Shown here: positions 1 through 8,607 of the stretch, piece after piece | Layout of the letters: each line of letters starts with the position of its first letter | How positions within the stretch are numbered: position 1 is the stretch's first letter | Source of the DNA: G963677445 sp963678275 | Lineage (GTDB): Bacteria > Bacteroidota > Ignavibacteria > Ignavibacteriales > Melioribacteraceae | Assembly (NCBI GenBank): GCA_963678275.1 | Contig: OY782765.1 | Span: 3,038,001-3,102,000, forward strand | Reading direction: 5' to 3' | DNA length: 64,000 nucleotides | Translations under genes and position numbers: made by a program | Notes under the pieces: generated by a model | What the model was told of the DNA's origin: nothing | Seen by the model: the letters and a program-made list of their open reading frames with translations, nothing else | Databases searched by the model: none

Positions 1-29
1 GTTCCCGGCAGGTTAAGAAAAGTAATTCT

Positions 30-752
30 TCATTCCTCCCAGAATTTCCTTAACGGCGTAAAAACTTTTACGGTCAGGTTATCTATTTCAACAAGAGAAT
101 CCTCATATACATTAAACTTAAGCTCGTTTCCCCTGCATTCGTTATAAGGCACTTTAGCGATAAATTTTTTATTGATAAATATATAAACAGTATCCTCAAA
201 TTTTCGGATAGTCACAAGGGCAAGAGTGCCAATCTTCAAACTTTTTACTTTTTTAGAATAATTATCCCCGTCAAGTTTAAAGCGGGTTCTCTTTTTTTTG
301 CCATAATGTGGGAAATAATATATGTCTACTTCCATTTTGGGGAAGTCCAGGTACATTGCATAGGATTGGTTTTTACTTGCCCACCATTGAATAATCGGGT
401 AGGATTTTTTTTTACTATCGGGATGCATCCCGATAATAAATTCAATTTCGTGATCGCGGGAGTGGTCAAAAGGTAATTTCTTTTCTACCGTAAGTTTACC
501 TTTTTTTCTGTAATTTTCTAAAACATACCTGTCATTTTTTATATTGGCCTTTTTTTTCTCCATGTTAAAAAGAGGCCATCTGGTATCTCCGTCAAAATTT
601 TCAGAATATACTTCCTCTATTTTGCTGACACTATGTGGCAAATCTGAATAAACATCAAACCGGCGGCTGGTAAACTGCGCATGTAATGGCAATAAATTGT
701 ATGTGAAAATTATTATCAGGAGCAGGAAAAAGCTTTTATTTTTTCGAAACAT
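30..752 (-). CDS. Secreted protein of unknown function, possible LamG/DUF1080-like fold
   Basis: The start at 752 is chosen because MFRKNKSFFLLLIIIFTYN begins a clean signal peptide ending near LHAQ; an upstream ATG at 773 would add seven unhelpful residues. The mature part is about 215 residues. It opens with a 'SENFDGDTRWP' segment and closes with 'ELKFNVYEDSLVEIDNLTV', a pattern often seen in beta-sandwich glycan-binding or 3-keto-disaccharide hydrolase (DUF1080-like) domains. I see no catalytic residues to assign. It is rich in Lys and Tyr. It lacks a T9SS C-terminal domain, so it is probably periplasmic. It lies downstream of a T9SS cargo gene on the same strand, with a 231-bp gap and a weak hairpin between them, so it may be a separate transcription unit. 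Fold assignment is an inference. Confidence 0.7.
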   Translation of the reverse strand: MFRKNKSFFLLLIIIFTYNLLPLHAQFTSRRFDVYSDLPHSVSKIEEVYSENFDGDTRWPLFNMEKKKANIKNDRYVLENYRKKGKLTVEKKLPFDHSRDHEIEFIIGMHPDSKKKSYPIIQWWASKNQSYAMYLDFPKMEVDIYYFPHYGKKKRTRFKLDGDNYSKKVKSLKIGTLALVTIRKFEDTVYIFINKKFIAKVPYNECRGNELKFNVYEDSLVEIDNLTVKVFTPLRKFWEE

Positions 753-943
753 GACAACCTCATAAAAAGACATTATGTAACTTTATAACTTGTTGCCATT
801 AATAACTCCCCCTCTTTAGTATTGGTTCAATTTTAATATTGTATTATAGTTTGATACCTTTGTTTTTGCTGATACAATAATCCATTCATCATTCACAATT
901 CAGGATTCCCATCTTTCCTGTATGTTGAGTTTAAATAACACGC

Positions 944-964
944 CCGGGAAAAACGAAATCCCGG
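944..964 (-). terminator. Weak terminator-like hairpin after the DJ-1/propeller gene
   Basis: CCGGGA (944-949) pairs with TCCCGG (959-964) across a 9-nt loop, just past the stop of the minus-strand gene ending at 984. The following minus-strand sequence is only moderately T-rich, so this may be a weak or factor-assisted terminator. Confidence 0.35.
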
Positions 965-983
965 ACGCTAAATAAGGGGGGTA

Positions 984-3128
984 TTACTTCAATAGCAGCA
1001 ATTTAATTGCCTCGGTTTTCCCTGCGCAGTACATTCTGCAAAAATATATACCGGAACTTAACTGACTGCCTGAATTATCCAGCCCCTCCCATGAGGTTTT
1101 ATATTTTCCACTGCCCCGGAAAGTGTTTACGAGTGTTTTTATTAATTCCCCGGCAGGCGAAAAAATATCAATTTTAACCGCACCGGGAATATTTATTTCA
1201 TATTCAATTATTGTGCTCATATTAAAAGGATTGGGATAGTTCTGGCGCAAATGGTTATAATTGATTTCCGGCAGATCATCTTCCACTCCTGAAGGCGACT
1301 CCCCCATTTTAAGAATAAACAGATCGGGATAACAGGAAACATCATCTTTCGAAAAACCGGTCATTATATATTCATTTTCACCGGCCGGAGTGATATAAGC
1401 GCCCCAGCTATCCATATCGGTTTCATATTTTTTAATCCATTCAAGGTTGCCATCCGAATCAAGTTTTGTAACCTCGATTGAATTGTCATACATTTTACCA
1501 CCGTAATATATTTCCTTATTTGTGCCGCATATCAGGCAGCCCCCATCTTCGGTCAGGCATAATGAATTGCCATAATCATATTTGGGTGAAGAATTAACCA
1601 CGGTATACCATTGCTGATTGCCAGACATATTTGTTTTAATAAGAAAATGGCTTGTAAAGCTGTAAACATCAGAATAACCTGATATATAAAATCCGCTGTC
1701 GGGCGCGGCGATCACCTGGGTCATCCAGTCAAACCCATGGCCCGAAACCGGGGCGATATTCATTGTTCTCGACCATTTAATCGCCCCTGAAGTATCTATC
1801 TTATATAAATGAGGATTTGCCGAAACATCAACAAAAGAGGTAGTGGTCATCCCGATAACCGGCATACCATCATGTGAGAACAGAAGCGAATTACAGAAAT
1901 CGGGACGGTCACCACCATAGCTGTTTTCCCAGGTAACCGCTCCCGAAGTATCGGTTTTAATAAGCAGGGCATCCTCCCATCCGCTGCCATAAGAATCGGA
2001 AGTGCCCGCGATATAATATGATCCGGCAGAATCGGCTATTACCGCGATACCTTCATCACATTCCTCTCCGCCATAGGTTTTCTGCCAAATCATATTGCCT
2101 GTCTTATCCAGTTTCACCAGGTAAAAATCACGGCTTCCATTACTGAATGATGTGGAATAACCAATAATTAAATAGGAGTCGGCTGTTTCACAAAATCCTT
2201 TTCCATATTCAAATCCGGCGCCCCCGAATGTTCCGCTCCACAACAAATCTCCAAGCTGACTTATTTTCATCACCAGCATATCAGGATCACCGCCTGCCTG
2301 ATCCCAGGTATATCCTATAACAATATAATTGCCATCTGAACAGAGATGAACAGAATTCCCTCCCTGCGCCAGGCTGTCAGATACTTTTAGCTGCCAGGCA
2401 AAGTCAGGCTCATCCGAAAGAATTGTTTTTTCAGAGCTCAGGTTTAACAGGGACGATTCTTTTGCTCCCGTTTTGCCGAACCGAAGTTCTGTGGTCCTCT
2501 GTATCAGTCTGATATTATTTATATGATTTGTTTGTCCGCTGACCGATGTGATAAGATTTACATCCACTACAGGGGGATGTTTATTTGTCGTGGTTGTACC
2601 CAGGAATGTGGCTCCCGCGTTTTCATATTCACTGATAAAACGGGGACTGCCTGTCACATACCGGTTTTGCAAAATATCGGCAAAAGCGAATACTCTCACT
2701 CCGGCGCAGGAAGCGAATAAAGCGAGACTGTCATCATTTGCCTGAACCAGCAGGTTTAACGCTTCCGGGGAGTTGATGAGATCGGAAAAAGGATTTGAAA
2801 CCGGGTAATAACTCCCCGCGCCATTCGGAATGACCACACAATCATATTTCATCTCGGCAGGGATCTGGTCAACCAGGTAATCAACAACAATCGGGGGAAA
2901 ATTCAGATGGGAAACTCCCGGACATACCGTGACGGACGGGGTAACACCTGTATGGGTAAATCTCCATCCATGCAGGTCAATAGCGTCCCTCATAAGGTAG
3001 TAATTTATCCCATAATTTTTGCTCGCCATTATCAGCGCGTGAATGCCCTTTCCCCCATCGCTCACCTGTGCCGGCAATTGTGAAATACACCCGAGAAATA
3101 TTAACCAGATTGTAATAATTTTTTTCAT
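984..3128 (-). CDS. T9SS-secreted protein: DJ-1/PfpI-like domain plus beta-propeller
   Basis: Start 3128 is preceded by GGAGAG six bases upstream and gives the signal peptide MKKIITIWLIFLGCISQLPA. Residues about 25-210 resemble a DJ-1/PfpI glutamine-amidotransferase-like domain: the segment FASCAGVRVFAFADIL has a nucleophile-elbow Cys (C141), followed by VTGSPRFISEYENAGATF. Residues about 235-620 are propeller-like repeats ('GGxxxDxLVMKI', 'GSGWEDALLIKTD', 'IIGYS'), the type seen in PQQ/Kelch-like secreted proteins. The last 80 residues form a T9SS type-A sorting domain (QNYPNPFNMST, SSGIYFCRMY, basic tail). The protein is therefore predicted to cross the outer membrane. An extracellular DJ-1-like domain is unusual, and its substrate cannot be told from the sequence. 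Confidence 0.85.
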   Translation of the reverse strand: MKKIITIWLIFLGCISQLPAQVSDGGKGIHALIMASKNYGINYYLMRDAIDLHGWRFTHTGVTPSVTVCPGVSHLNFPPIVVDYLVDQIPAEMKYDCVVIPNGAGSYYPVSNPFSDLINSPEALNLLVQANDDSLALFASCAGVRVFAFADILQNRYVTGSPRFISEYENAGATFLGTTTTNKHPPVVDVNLITSVSGQTNHINNIRLIQRTTELRFGKTGAKESSLLNLSSEKTILSDEPDFAWQLKVSDSLAQGGNSVHLCSDGNYIVIGYTWDQAGGDPDMLVMKISQLGDLLWSGTFGGAGFEYGKGFCETADSYLIIGYSTSFSNGSRDFYLVKLDKTGNMIWQKTYGGEECDEGIAVIADSAGSYYIAGTSDSYGSGWEDALLIKTDTSGAVTWENSYGGDRPDFCNSLLFSHDGMPVIGMTTTSFVDVSANPHLYKIDTSGAIKWSRTMNIAPVSGHGFDWMTQVIAAPDSGFYISGYSDVYSFTSHFLIKTNMSGNQQWYTVVNSSPKYDYGNSLCLTEDGGCLICGTNKEIYYGGKMYDNSIEVTKLDSDGNLEWIKKYETDMDSWGAYITPAGENEYIMTGFSKDDVSCYPDLFILKMGESPSGVEDDLPEINYNHLRQNYPNPFNMSTIIEYEINIPGAVKIDIFSPAGELIKTLVNTFRGSGKYKTSWEGLDNSGSQLSSGIYFCRMYCAGKTEAIKLLLLK

Positions 3129-3390
3129 TTCACTCTCCATAATGATTGGAATCAAATACACTGAATCCAATTTAAAATATGTAAGAGTTCTTTTCAGAAA
3201 ATATCAACAAACAACACAGCATGGTCAACAAACGACAGCAGCAACAATGGTTACCATTTTTATCCTTGTCCCTCTCCTTAATATTTGAGAAATTAAATAT
3301 ATGCTGTTCACCTTTTAACGAATAATTATTCCGGTAAAAGATAACAGTTTCATTCAGCGCCAATAAATATATATTTTTCTCCTCAATATT
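3129..3390. promoter_or_regulatory. Divergent intergenic region, T9SS cargo gene / LytTR gene
   Basis: The 262 bp between two divergently transcribed genes must hold both promoters. It is A+T rich with several short CAACA-containing repeats around 3208-3245. LytTR proteins usually bind pairs of short direct repeats, so autoregulation here is possible, but I cannot name a site. Confidence 0.3.
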
Positions 3391-4227
3391 ATGAGCTATT
3401 CTGAATTATTTATATCGCCCAGGCATAGATTAATGAGGCACCTGCTTTTCTGGCTGTTGATCTTCTTTTATTTTACACTTCCGACCGTTTTCAGAGGAGC
3501 CGATTTCATAAGCGTCGCGCTCTACAACCTTATTTTCCTGGTTGTTGATATGGCCGAAACATATATTCTTCTTTATCTTATTATGACTCCAATGATTAAA
3601 AAGAAAAAATACTTTCTTTTTTTAGCCGCTCTGCCCCTATATTATCTGCTCGCTAAAGTGGTAAATGTCACTTATTTATTCCTCGTCCATTCCTATATTT
3701 ATAGTGTAACTACCGGTGACGCGCTTAGTTTTTTATATAATAACTTTTTTTCCGGAGATATAATAATTTTTATAATATTCGGCTCAGCCATGATTTTCAA
3801 ACTTTTAAGTATCTATATCCGGATAAGGGAAACCGTAAAAAATACTGACGGCAAAAATATTATTATTGATATTCCCCCCGATTATACTGCCATACAGGAA
3901 CCAGATTATCTCTTTATTAAAGGGAACAGAAAAATTGAGAAGATAAGGTATGATGATATTTTATTCATTGAAGCTATGAGAGAATATTCCTCCCTGGTAA
4001 CCCCCAGCCGCAAAATTGTTGTGAAACAAACTCTAAGCTGTCTTAAAAAACAACTGCCGATGGAAAATTTCGTCCGCGCTCATAAATCCTATATTATATC
4101 TCTCGACAAAATAGATTCCTTTTCCCCCGCTTCCGTTGAGATTGGGAAACATGTGCTCCCTGTCGGAAGATCATACAAAAATGGACTCATGAACGCGATC
4201 GGATATAATACTCAAATCATCGCGTAA
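3391..4227 (+). CDS. Membrane-anchored LytTR transcriptional regulator
   Basis: The 278-residue protein has four hydrophobic segments (about residues 18-35, 40-68, 77-97 and 120-142), then a short linker and a C-terminal LytTR DNA-binding domain (about 170-272). The LytTR part shows 'YLFIKGNRKIEKIRYDDILFIEAMREYSSLV', 'FVRAHKSYIISLDKIDSF' and 'LPVGRSYKN'. There is no receiver or histidine-kinase domain, so this is a one-component membrane regulator in which the membrane part may sense the signal. This architecture is frequent in Bacteroidota. No Shine-Dalgarno sequence is visible before the ATG, which is normal in that group. It is divergent from the DJ-1/propeller gene, a plausible but unproven target. 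The signal is unknown. Confidence 0.88.
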   Translation: MSYSELFISPRHRLMRHLLFWLLIFFYFTLPTVFRGADFISVALYNLIFLVVDMAETYILLYLIMTPMIKKKKYFLFLAALPLYYLLAKVVNVTYLFLVHSYIYSVTTGDALSFLYNNFFSGDIIIFIIFGSAMIFKLLSIYIRIRETVKNTDGKNIIIDIPPDYTAIQEPDYLFIKGNRKIEKIRYDDILFIEAMREYSSLVTPSRKIVVKQTLSCLKKQLPMENFVRAHKSYIISLDKIDSFSPASVEIGKHVLPVGRSYKNGLMNAIGYNTQIIA

Positions 4228-4357
4228 CTATTATTGAACTCATCGAAATACTAATGCAAAAACATCAAATCCCCTCCTCTTACAAATGTATGGAACATTA
4301 TATGGCTATACCTGCTGATTTTGCAGATATTCGATCATTCACAATTCTTTACCCGAT

Positions 4358-5272
4358 TCAAATTAATGAAGAAAAAGCAAAAGCGGCTCCGGTAATAATG
4401 TACTGGATATATGCGTATTTTCTCATTTTTTCCATACTGAGAGGAGAGGAATAATCTTTCCATGAAACCATAACTAATTTAAATAAAATCCCGGCTGAAA
4501 CCAGTGAAATAAGCGCTGCCGGATTTACCGCTTTTGTAAAGACAGCCGAAATTATTGAAAAAAGCAGTATCAGAGAAATAACTGTAACTCCGACGCGGCC
4601 TGAAAATCGGGGGCCGAATTCAAGAACCATCGTTCTGCGTCCAGATTTCTCATCCATCTCCCGGCCGGCGAGTTCATCAATCCATATCCACAGGCCTGTA
4701 GCGACAACCAACGGCAGCGACGCGAGATATACCAGGCGTATAAGATCTCCCGCCTGAATCAGATACGCCCCCAGCATAGGAACCATCCCCAATCCTTCTG
4801 CTATTATTACCTCACCGCCGACACGTTTGTGAAAATTAAAAGGTGGAAAAACATATAAAATTCCGGCAACCAGGGAACACACTCCATAAACAACAAAAAT
4901 ATAGTCCGGAACACCTGACCGAAATGTCAGATTGTTGTTAATGTGTAAACCGAAAAAACAGGCTGTTAAAATAAATCCGGCGGCATAAAGTCTGAGTCTT
5001 TTTTGAAAGCCAACAGAAATATTTTCACTTCGAACTGAATCGAGCAGAAGAATAAATCCGTTATGAAATAATAAAGCCGCAATAAGGAATTCCGCCGCGG
5101 TTATCCGGTTGAATGAAAAACCTGAAGGACGCAGCCAGAATGGCAATAATGTTCCCGCCAAAACAGGCAGCACCGCGGCTGTCTGGTATTTATATCCATT
5201 TCGGAACAAAAATCCCCAAATATTGTCCGGACTTTTTTCCGGATAATATTCTGACCGCTCCATTTTGTTCAT
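4358..5272 (-). CDS. UbiA/MenA-like prenyltransferase family membrane protein
   Basis: The 304-residue protein has about eight transmembrane segments. The segment GGEVIIAEGLGMVPMLGAY matches the MenA/UbiA pattern (G-E-...-G-x-x-P-x-L-G-x-Y). The second aspartate motif is present as DELAGREMDEKSGRRT with D199 and D207. The first motif, usually NDxxDxxxD, is not recognisable: the corresponding stretch reads HNGFILLLDSVRSEN with a single Asp. UbiA enzymes transfer isoprenyl groups to aromatic or other acceptors and need Mg2+ bound by both motifs. The protein may therefore use an altered active site or be a non-catalytic relative. It is isolated from other quinone or lipid genes. A second ATG lies at 5263. 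Family assignment is fairly sure; the substrate is unknown. Confidence 0.72.
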   Translation of the reverse strand: MNKMERSEYYPEKSPDNIWGFLFRNGYKYQTAAVLPVLAGTLLPFWLRPSGFSFNRITAAEFLIAALLFHNGFILLLDSVRSENISVGFQKRLRLYAAGFILTACFFGLHINNNLTFRSGVPDYIFVVYGVCSLVAGILYVFPPFNFHKRVGGEVIIAEGLGMVPMLGAYLIQAGDLIRLVYLASLPLVVATGLWIWIDELAGREMDEKSGRRTMVLEFGPRFSGRVGVTVISLILLFSIISAVFTKAVNPAALISLVSAGILFKLVMVSWKDYSSPLSMEKMRKYAYIQYIITGAAFAFSSLI

Positions 5273-5440
5273 AAATGATTCACGATTTTTGGTAAAATAA
5301 CCTCACTTTGAAAATCAAATATTCACCTTATCCATCAAAGCAAAAGAAAACCTGTCAGGCAATCGCATAAGCTTTGCCCGACAAGATAAACTAATTAAAA
5401 ACTTGTGAATTATCAAATATTTATAGACACTACTAAGGAG

Positions 5441-6174
5441 CTAAATTTTCCCCAGGCAGAGCTTAGGAAAATCCCCCGAAGGGGGTTAAACCTAATAGCC
5501 ACGGGGTGTTCCCGCAGTGAATTCCCCGTGGGAGCGGTTAGTACAATATTGAAATTTTGGCTCAGCCGGTTTATGGATTTAAAATCTCGGCCTGTCTATC
5601 GGCAACATGTTATTAGCGGGCTTTTTGACAAATTTTGCTCCCCGGATTATCCTCAACATGTTGGCGTTAGTGTGGTGATAAGAGCCTAAATTTTCCCCAG
5701 GCAAAGCTTAGGGAAATCCCCCGAAGGGGTTAAACCTAATAGCCACGGGGTGTTCCCGCAGGGAATTCCCCGTGGGGGCGGTTAGTACAATATTGAAATT
5801 CCGGCTCAGCCGGTTTATTGATTCAGAATCGCGGCATGACTATCGGCAACATGTTATTAGCGGGCTTTTTGACAAATTTTGCTCCCCGGATTATCCTCAA
5901 CATGTTGGCGTTAGTGTGGTGATAAGAGCCTAAATTTTCCCCAGGCAAAGCTTAGGGAAATCCCCCGAAGGGGGTTAAACCTAATAGCCACGGGGTGTTC
6001 CCGCAGGGAATTCCCCGTGGGGGCGGTTAGTACAATATTGAAATTCCGGCTCAGCCGGTTTATTGATTCAGAATCGCGGCATGACTATCGGCAACATGTT
6101 ATTGGCGGGCTTTTTGACAAATTTTGCTCCCCGGATTATCCTCAACATGTTGGCGTAAGTGTGGTGATAAGAGC
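5441..6174. repeat. Tandem repeat, three units of about 245 bp
   Basis: Units run 5441-5685, 5686-5929 and 5930-6174, each starting CTAAATTTTCCCCAGGC and ending GGTGATAAGAGC. Units 2 and 3 are nearly identical by eye; unit 1 has more differences. Each contains a CCCCCGAAGGGGG-type hairpin, a CACGGGG...CCCCGTG stem and two ACATGTT palindromes. A 94-codon open frame runs through unit 1 but breaks in the other units, so I read the array as non-coding. A fourth, rearranged unit follows at 6175. Confidence 0.9.
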
Positions 6175-6612
6175 CTAAATTTTCCCCAGGCAGAGCTTGA
6201 CGAAAACGCCCTAATGGGGAAAAGTTCTCTGGCAAAACGGGAGGCGATTTATTCAATAAGAAGTTAAATTATACGCAAATTGGTAAGAGATTTATCAATA
6301 AGTAGAAAGTTTTATTGCCAGGTACAAGTTTCGTAGTTACTCGAGGTGTGTCCTCCCCCGTCAATGAAGAAGAGCGCTTCATTGCCACCCCCTCCGGCGG
6401 GGGACATTTTGATTGCTCGGGATTATCGATAAATATCCCCCGCCGGAGGGGGTGGACTCAAAGTGTTTTTCTTTGAAGACGGGGGTGGACTATCCCCGGG
6501 CTAACCGATAACTTTTCTTTTCCTGACTCCATCGGCTTATGGATTTTGAATCGCGGCTCAATTATCAGCAACATGTTATTAATGGACTTTTTGACAAATT
6601 TTGCTCCGATTG
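6175..6612. repeat. Composite dispersed repeat, copy 1 (cloverleaf-like core)
   Basis: The element starts like a unit of the preceding tandem repeat (CTAAATTTTCCCCAGGC) and ends like one (CAACATGTTATTA...TTTTGACAAATTTTGCTCC), but its core is different. The core holds nested inverted repeats: an outer stem 6350-6362 with 6478-6490, a side hairpin 6363-6383, a perfect 20-bp inner stem 6385-6404 with 6436-6455, and a second side hairpin near 6458-6478. A second copy lies at 47616-48071. Confidence 0.85.
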
Positions 6613-6648
6613 AATAAGGAAATTAGGTTCTTTCTAAATTCAAAAGCG

Positions 6649-6735
6649 ACTCCGAATGGAGTAGAATATGATTAGCCCCGGATGAAATCCGGTGGTTTTA
6701 TCAGGCAAATAGCGCCTGCGACGCTGAAAGCGTCG
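6649..6735. repeat. Array of short GAA-loop hairpins
   Basis: Four stem-loops sit in 87 bp: ACTCC-GAAT-GGAGT (6649-6662), CCGGAT-GAA-ATCCGG (6678-6692), AGGC-AAATAGC-GCCT (6703-6717) and CGACGCT-GAA-AGCGTCG (6719-6735). Three of the loops begin GAA. No gene covers this stretch. Confidence 0.75.
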
Positions 6736-6871
6736 AATATTAACAACCAGGGGAAAATAGTAGAATCCGGAGAAAAATACACATCAAAAAATCGCCGTTT
6801 CGCGAAAAAATTTTGAACTAATGGAATAATTCACCATTCACAATTCACAATTCTTTTCGTTGATTTAAAAT

Positions 6872-6902
6872 AAAAAACCTTCGGAGAAATATTCTCCGAA
6901 GG
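6872..6902 (-). terminator. Rho-independent terminator of the transglutaminase-like gene
   Basis: An 11-bp stem, CCTTCGGAGAA (6878-6888) with TTCTCCGAAGG (6892-6902), is followed on the minus strand by a run of T. It sits 29 bp past the stop codon of the gene ending at 6931. Confidence 0.9.
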
Positions 6903-6930
6903 TCACAAAATCAAGAAGCAAGGGAAAATA

Positions 6931-8466
6931 TTACTTCAGCTCACCTACATAAGGCACCCTGTTTATATTTGATCCCGGGGGAACATAAAGCTCAAAAGGC
7001 ATTGTGATATCCCAGGCGCCGCGGACCTTCGGATAAGATCTGAAATTCTCCACCTTGTCAATCCTCACTCTCCCCGCGCTTTGCGGATCGAGATAAAACC
7101 ATTTATCGTTTATGTAAAATATCAGCACCCAGTGTTCCACACTCCAGCTCGCGCTGTAATGAAACTTAGATACGGCAAATTTATCGGCAGGAACACCCGC
7201 CGCGAGAAGAAGAGTCGCCGCTGCCTGGCTGTTTGCCGTACAGTTGCCCAGGGGAATAAAGCCATATTTATCATAGACTCTCGCATATTCATCAAACCGG
7301 GGCCAGCGGTCAAGAGGATAATTTTCTCCCTTGCGGCCCCCGCTGAAAAGATCATTTCCGGCCTCTTTTGCTCTTTCATCCTTTCCCATGCTCGATTTCC
7401 CTTTCTTATCAAGAAATTCAAAAACCGATTTTATTTTTTCAAGAATTTCCTGATCGGTTTTTGCCACAGGGCCTGCTTTTATTTCATTTTTTAATTTTCT
7501 TACAGCCTGGTTATCCACATTTGAAGAGGGAAAGAAAAAGTCATACCTGCGGGTAATTTCACCATCTTTTCTGTAATAATTCCCGTTATATTCATAATAA
7601 GCTCTTCTTCCCCTCCAGCTTGTCTCTACAAGTTTTTCATTTCCGGCTGGTCTGGTCAGCTTCAATTTTACCGACCTGTTTCCTTTTTTTGGGTAGGCAG
7701 ACTGATGATCGGAAATAAAACCTTCCTTTGAAACAACAAAAAGCATAGAAGATTCTTCATTATATTTATTGCCGAGATCGATTGAGCCTGAGTTATTCAG
7801 TGTATATTTGGCGTTTTCATATTTTCGGCTCTCCCTGTTATAAGTGTAAACGTCAAGCTCCGCTCCGGCGCCATTTTCACAGTTTACTACAAATCCCCGT
7901 TCTGCCGGCACAAGAGGCCTGCCTGTCTGACAATCTATCAGCCTCCAGGTGTGATGGGGATCTGTCAGGTGTTCATAGCCTATCATCACTCCGACGCCAT
8001 TGCGTGTGGTTCTCGGCAATTGAAGAGTTTTTCCATCCCTGAGATATATCCTGAAATTGCCATTCCCCAGGTGTTTCAGCCTGAATTTCTGGTTATCCCC
8101 GGTATGCCGGTCCCAAATTATGATTGGATTACCGGGAACCGATTTGCCACCCGAGTTATCCAGAACGCCCCTTCCTCCCGCGTAGACCGCTTCTATCCTG
8201 TAAAAATCATCTCCCAGTGGAATAAAACGATATCTCCTGTCATTATTTCGGTCGCCTAATTCCCAGACCACCAGTTTATCCCCCTTTTTATATTTTGGAT
8301 TCAATCCCCTGATATCCCAGTACCCCATCTTCCCAGAAGCCGCGGCCGACTGCACAAAATATGCCCTGTCGCCATTTACAAGATCACCACCCGAAACATC
8401 AATATTCAGCATCAGACAGAGCGCAAAAAGGATAACAATAACCGGTTTTAGCATATTTTTTTTCAT
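6931..8466 (-). CDS. Secreted ricin-B-like lectin / transglutaminase-like protein
   Basis: The 511-residue protein begins with a signal peptide (MKKNMLKPVIVILFALCLML...) after a GGAAGAG ribosome-binding site. Residues about 30-185 contain repeated 'F...G...YRI', 'QKFRLKHLGNGNFRIYLRDG' and 'HHTWRLI' segments typical of ricin-type beta-trefoil lectins. A middle beta-rich region is unassigned. Residues about 390-470 form a transglutaminase-like/cysteine-protease core with the expected triad: C409 in GNCTANSQA, H445 in VEHWVLIFY and D460 in YLDPQ. It has no T9SS sorting domain, so it is probably periplasmic. The lectin part may direct the enzyme to a glycan or peptidoglycan surface. It stands alone with its own terminator. 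Substrate unknown. Confidence 0.82.
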   Translation of the reverse strand: MKKNMLKPVIVILFALCLMLNIDVSGGDLVNGDRAYFVQSAAASGKMGYWDIRGLNPKYKKGDKLVVWELGDRNNDRRYRFIPLGDDFYRIEAVYAGGRGVLDNSGGKSVPGNPIIIWDRHTGDNQKFRLKHLGNGNFRIYLRDGKTLQLPRTTRNGVGVMIGYEHLTDPHHTWRLIDCQTGRPLVPAERGFVVNCENGAGAELDVYTYNRESRKYENAKYTLNNSGSIDLGNKYNEESSMLFVVSKEGFISDHQSAYPKKGNRSVKLKLTRPAGNEKLVETSWRGRRAYYEYNGNYYRKDGEITRRYDFFFPSSNVDNQAVRKLKNEIKAGPVAKTDQEILEKIKSVFEFLDKKGKSSMGKDERAKEAGNDLFSGGRKGENYPLDRWPRFDEYARVYDKYGFIPLGNCTANSQAAATLLLAAGVPADKFAVSKFHYSASWSVEHWVLIFYINDKWFYLDPQSAGRVRIDKVENFRSYPKVRGAWDITMPFELYVPPGSNINRVPYVGELK

Positions 8467-8607
8467 TATCTCTTCCCATATCGGTTAATAAATTTCACTG
8501 CTGCAAATATCGTTATTTTGAGCAGAAGTTCAAAAACAACCGGACAAACAGCTTAATCTATATAAAATAAACATTTTTATTGGATTTGGATTGTTGATTT
8601 TATTACA

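Noticed and set aside
5405..5689. 94-codon open frame inside the first 245-bp repeat unit
   Set aside because: The frame breaks in the other near-identical units and lacks a ribosome-binding site; the DNA is better explained as a structured tandem repeat.
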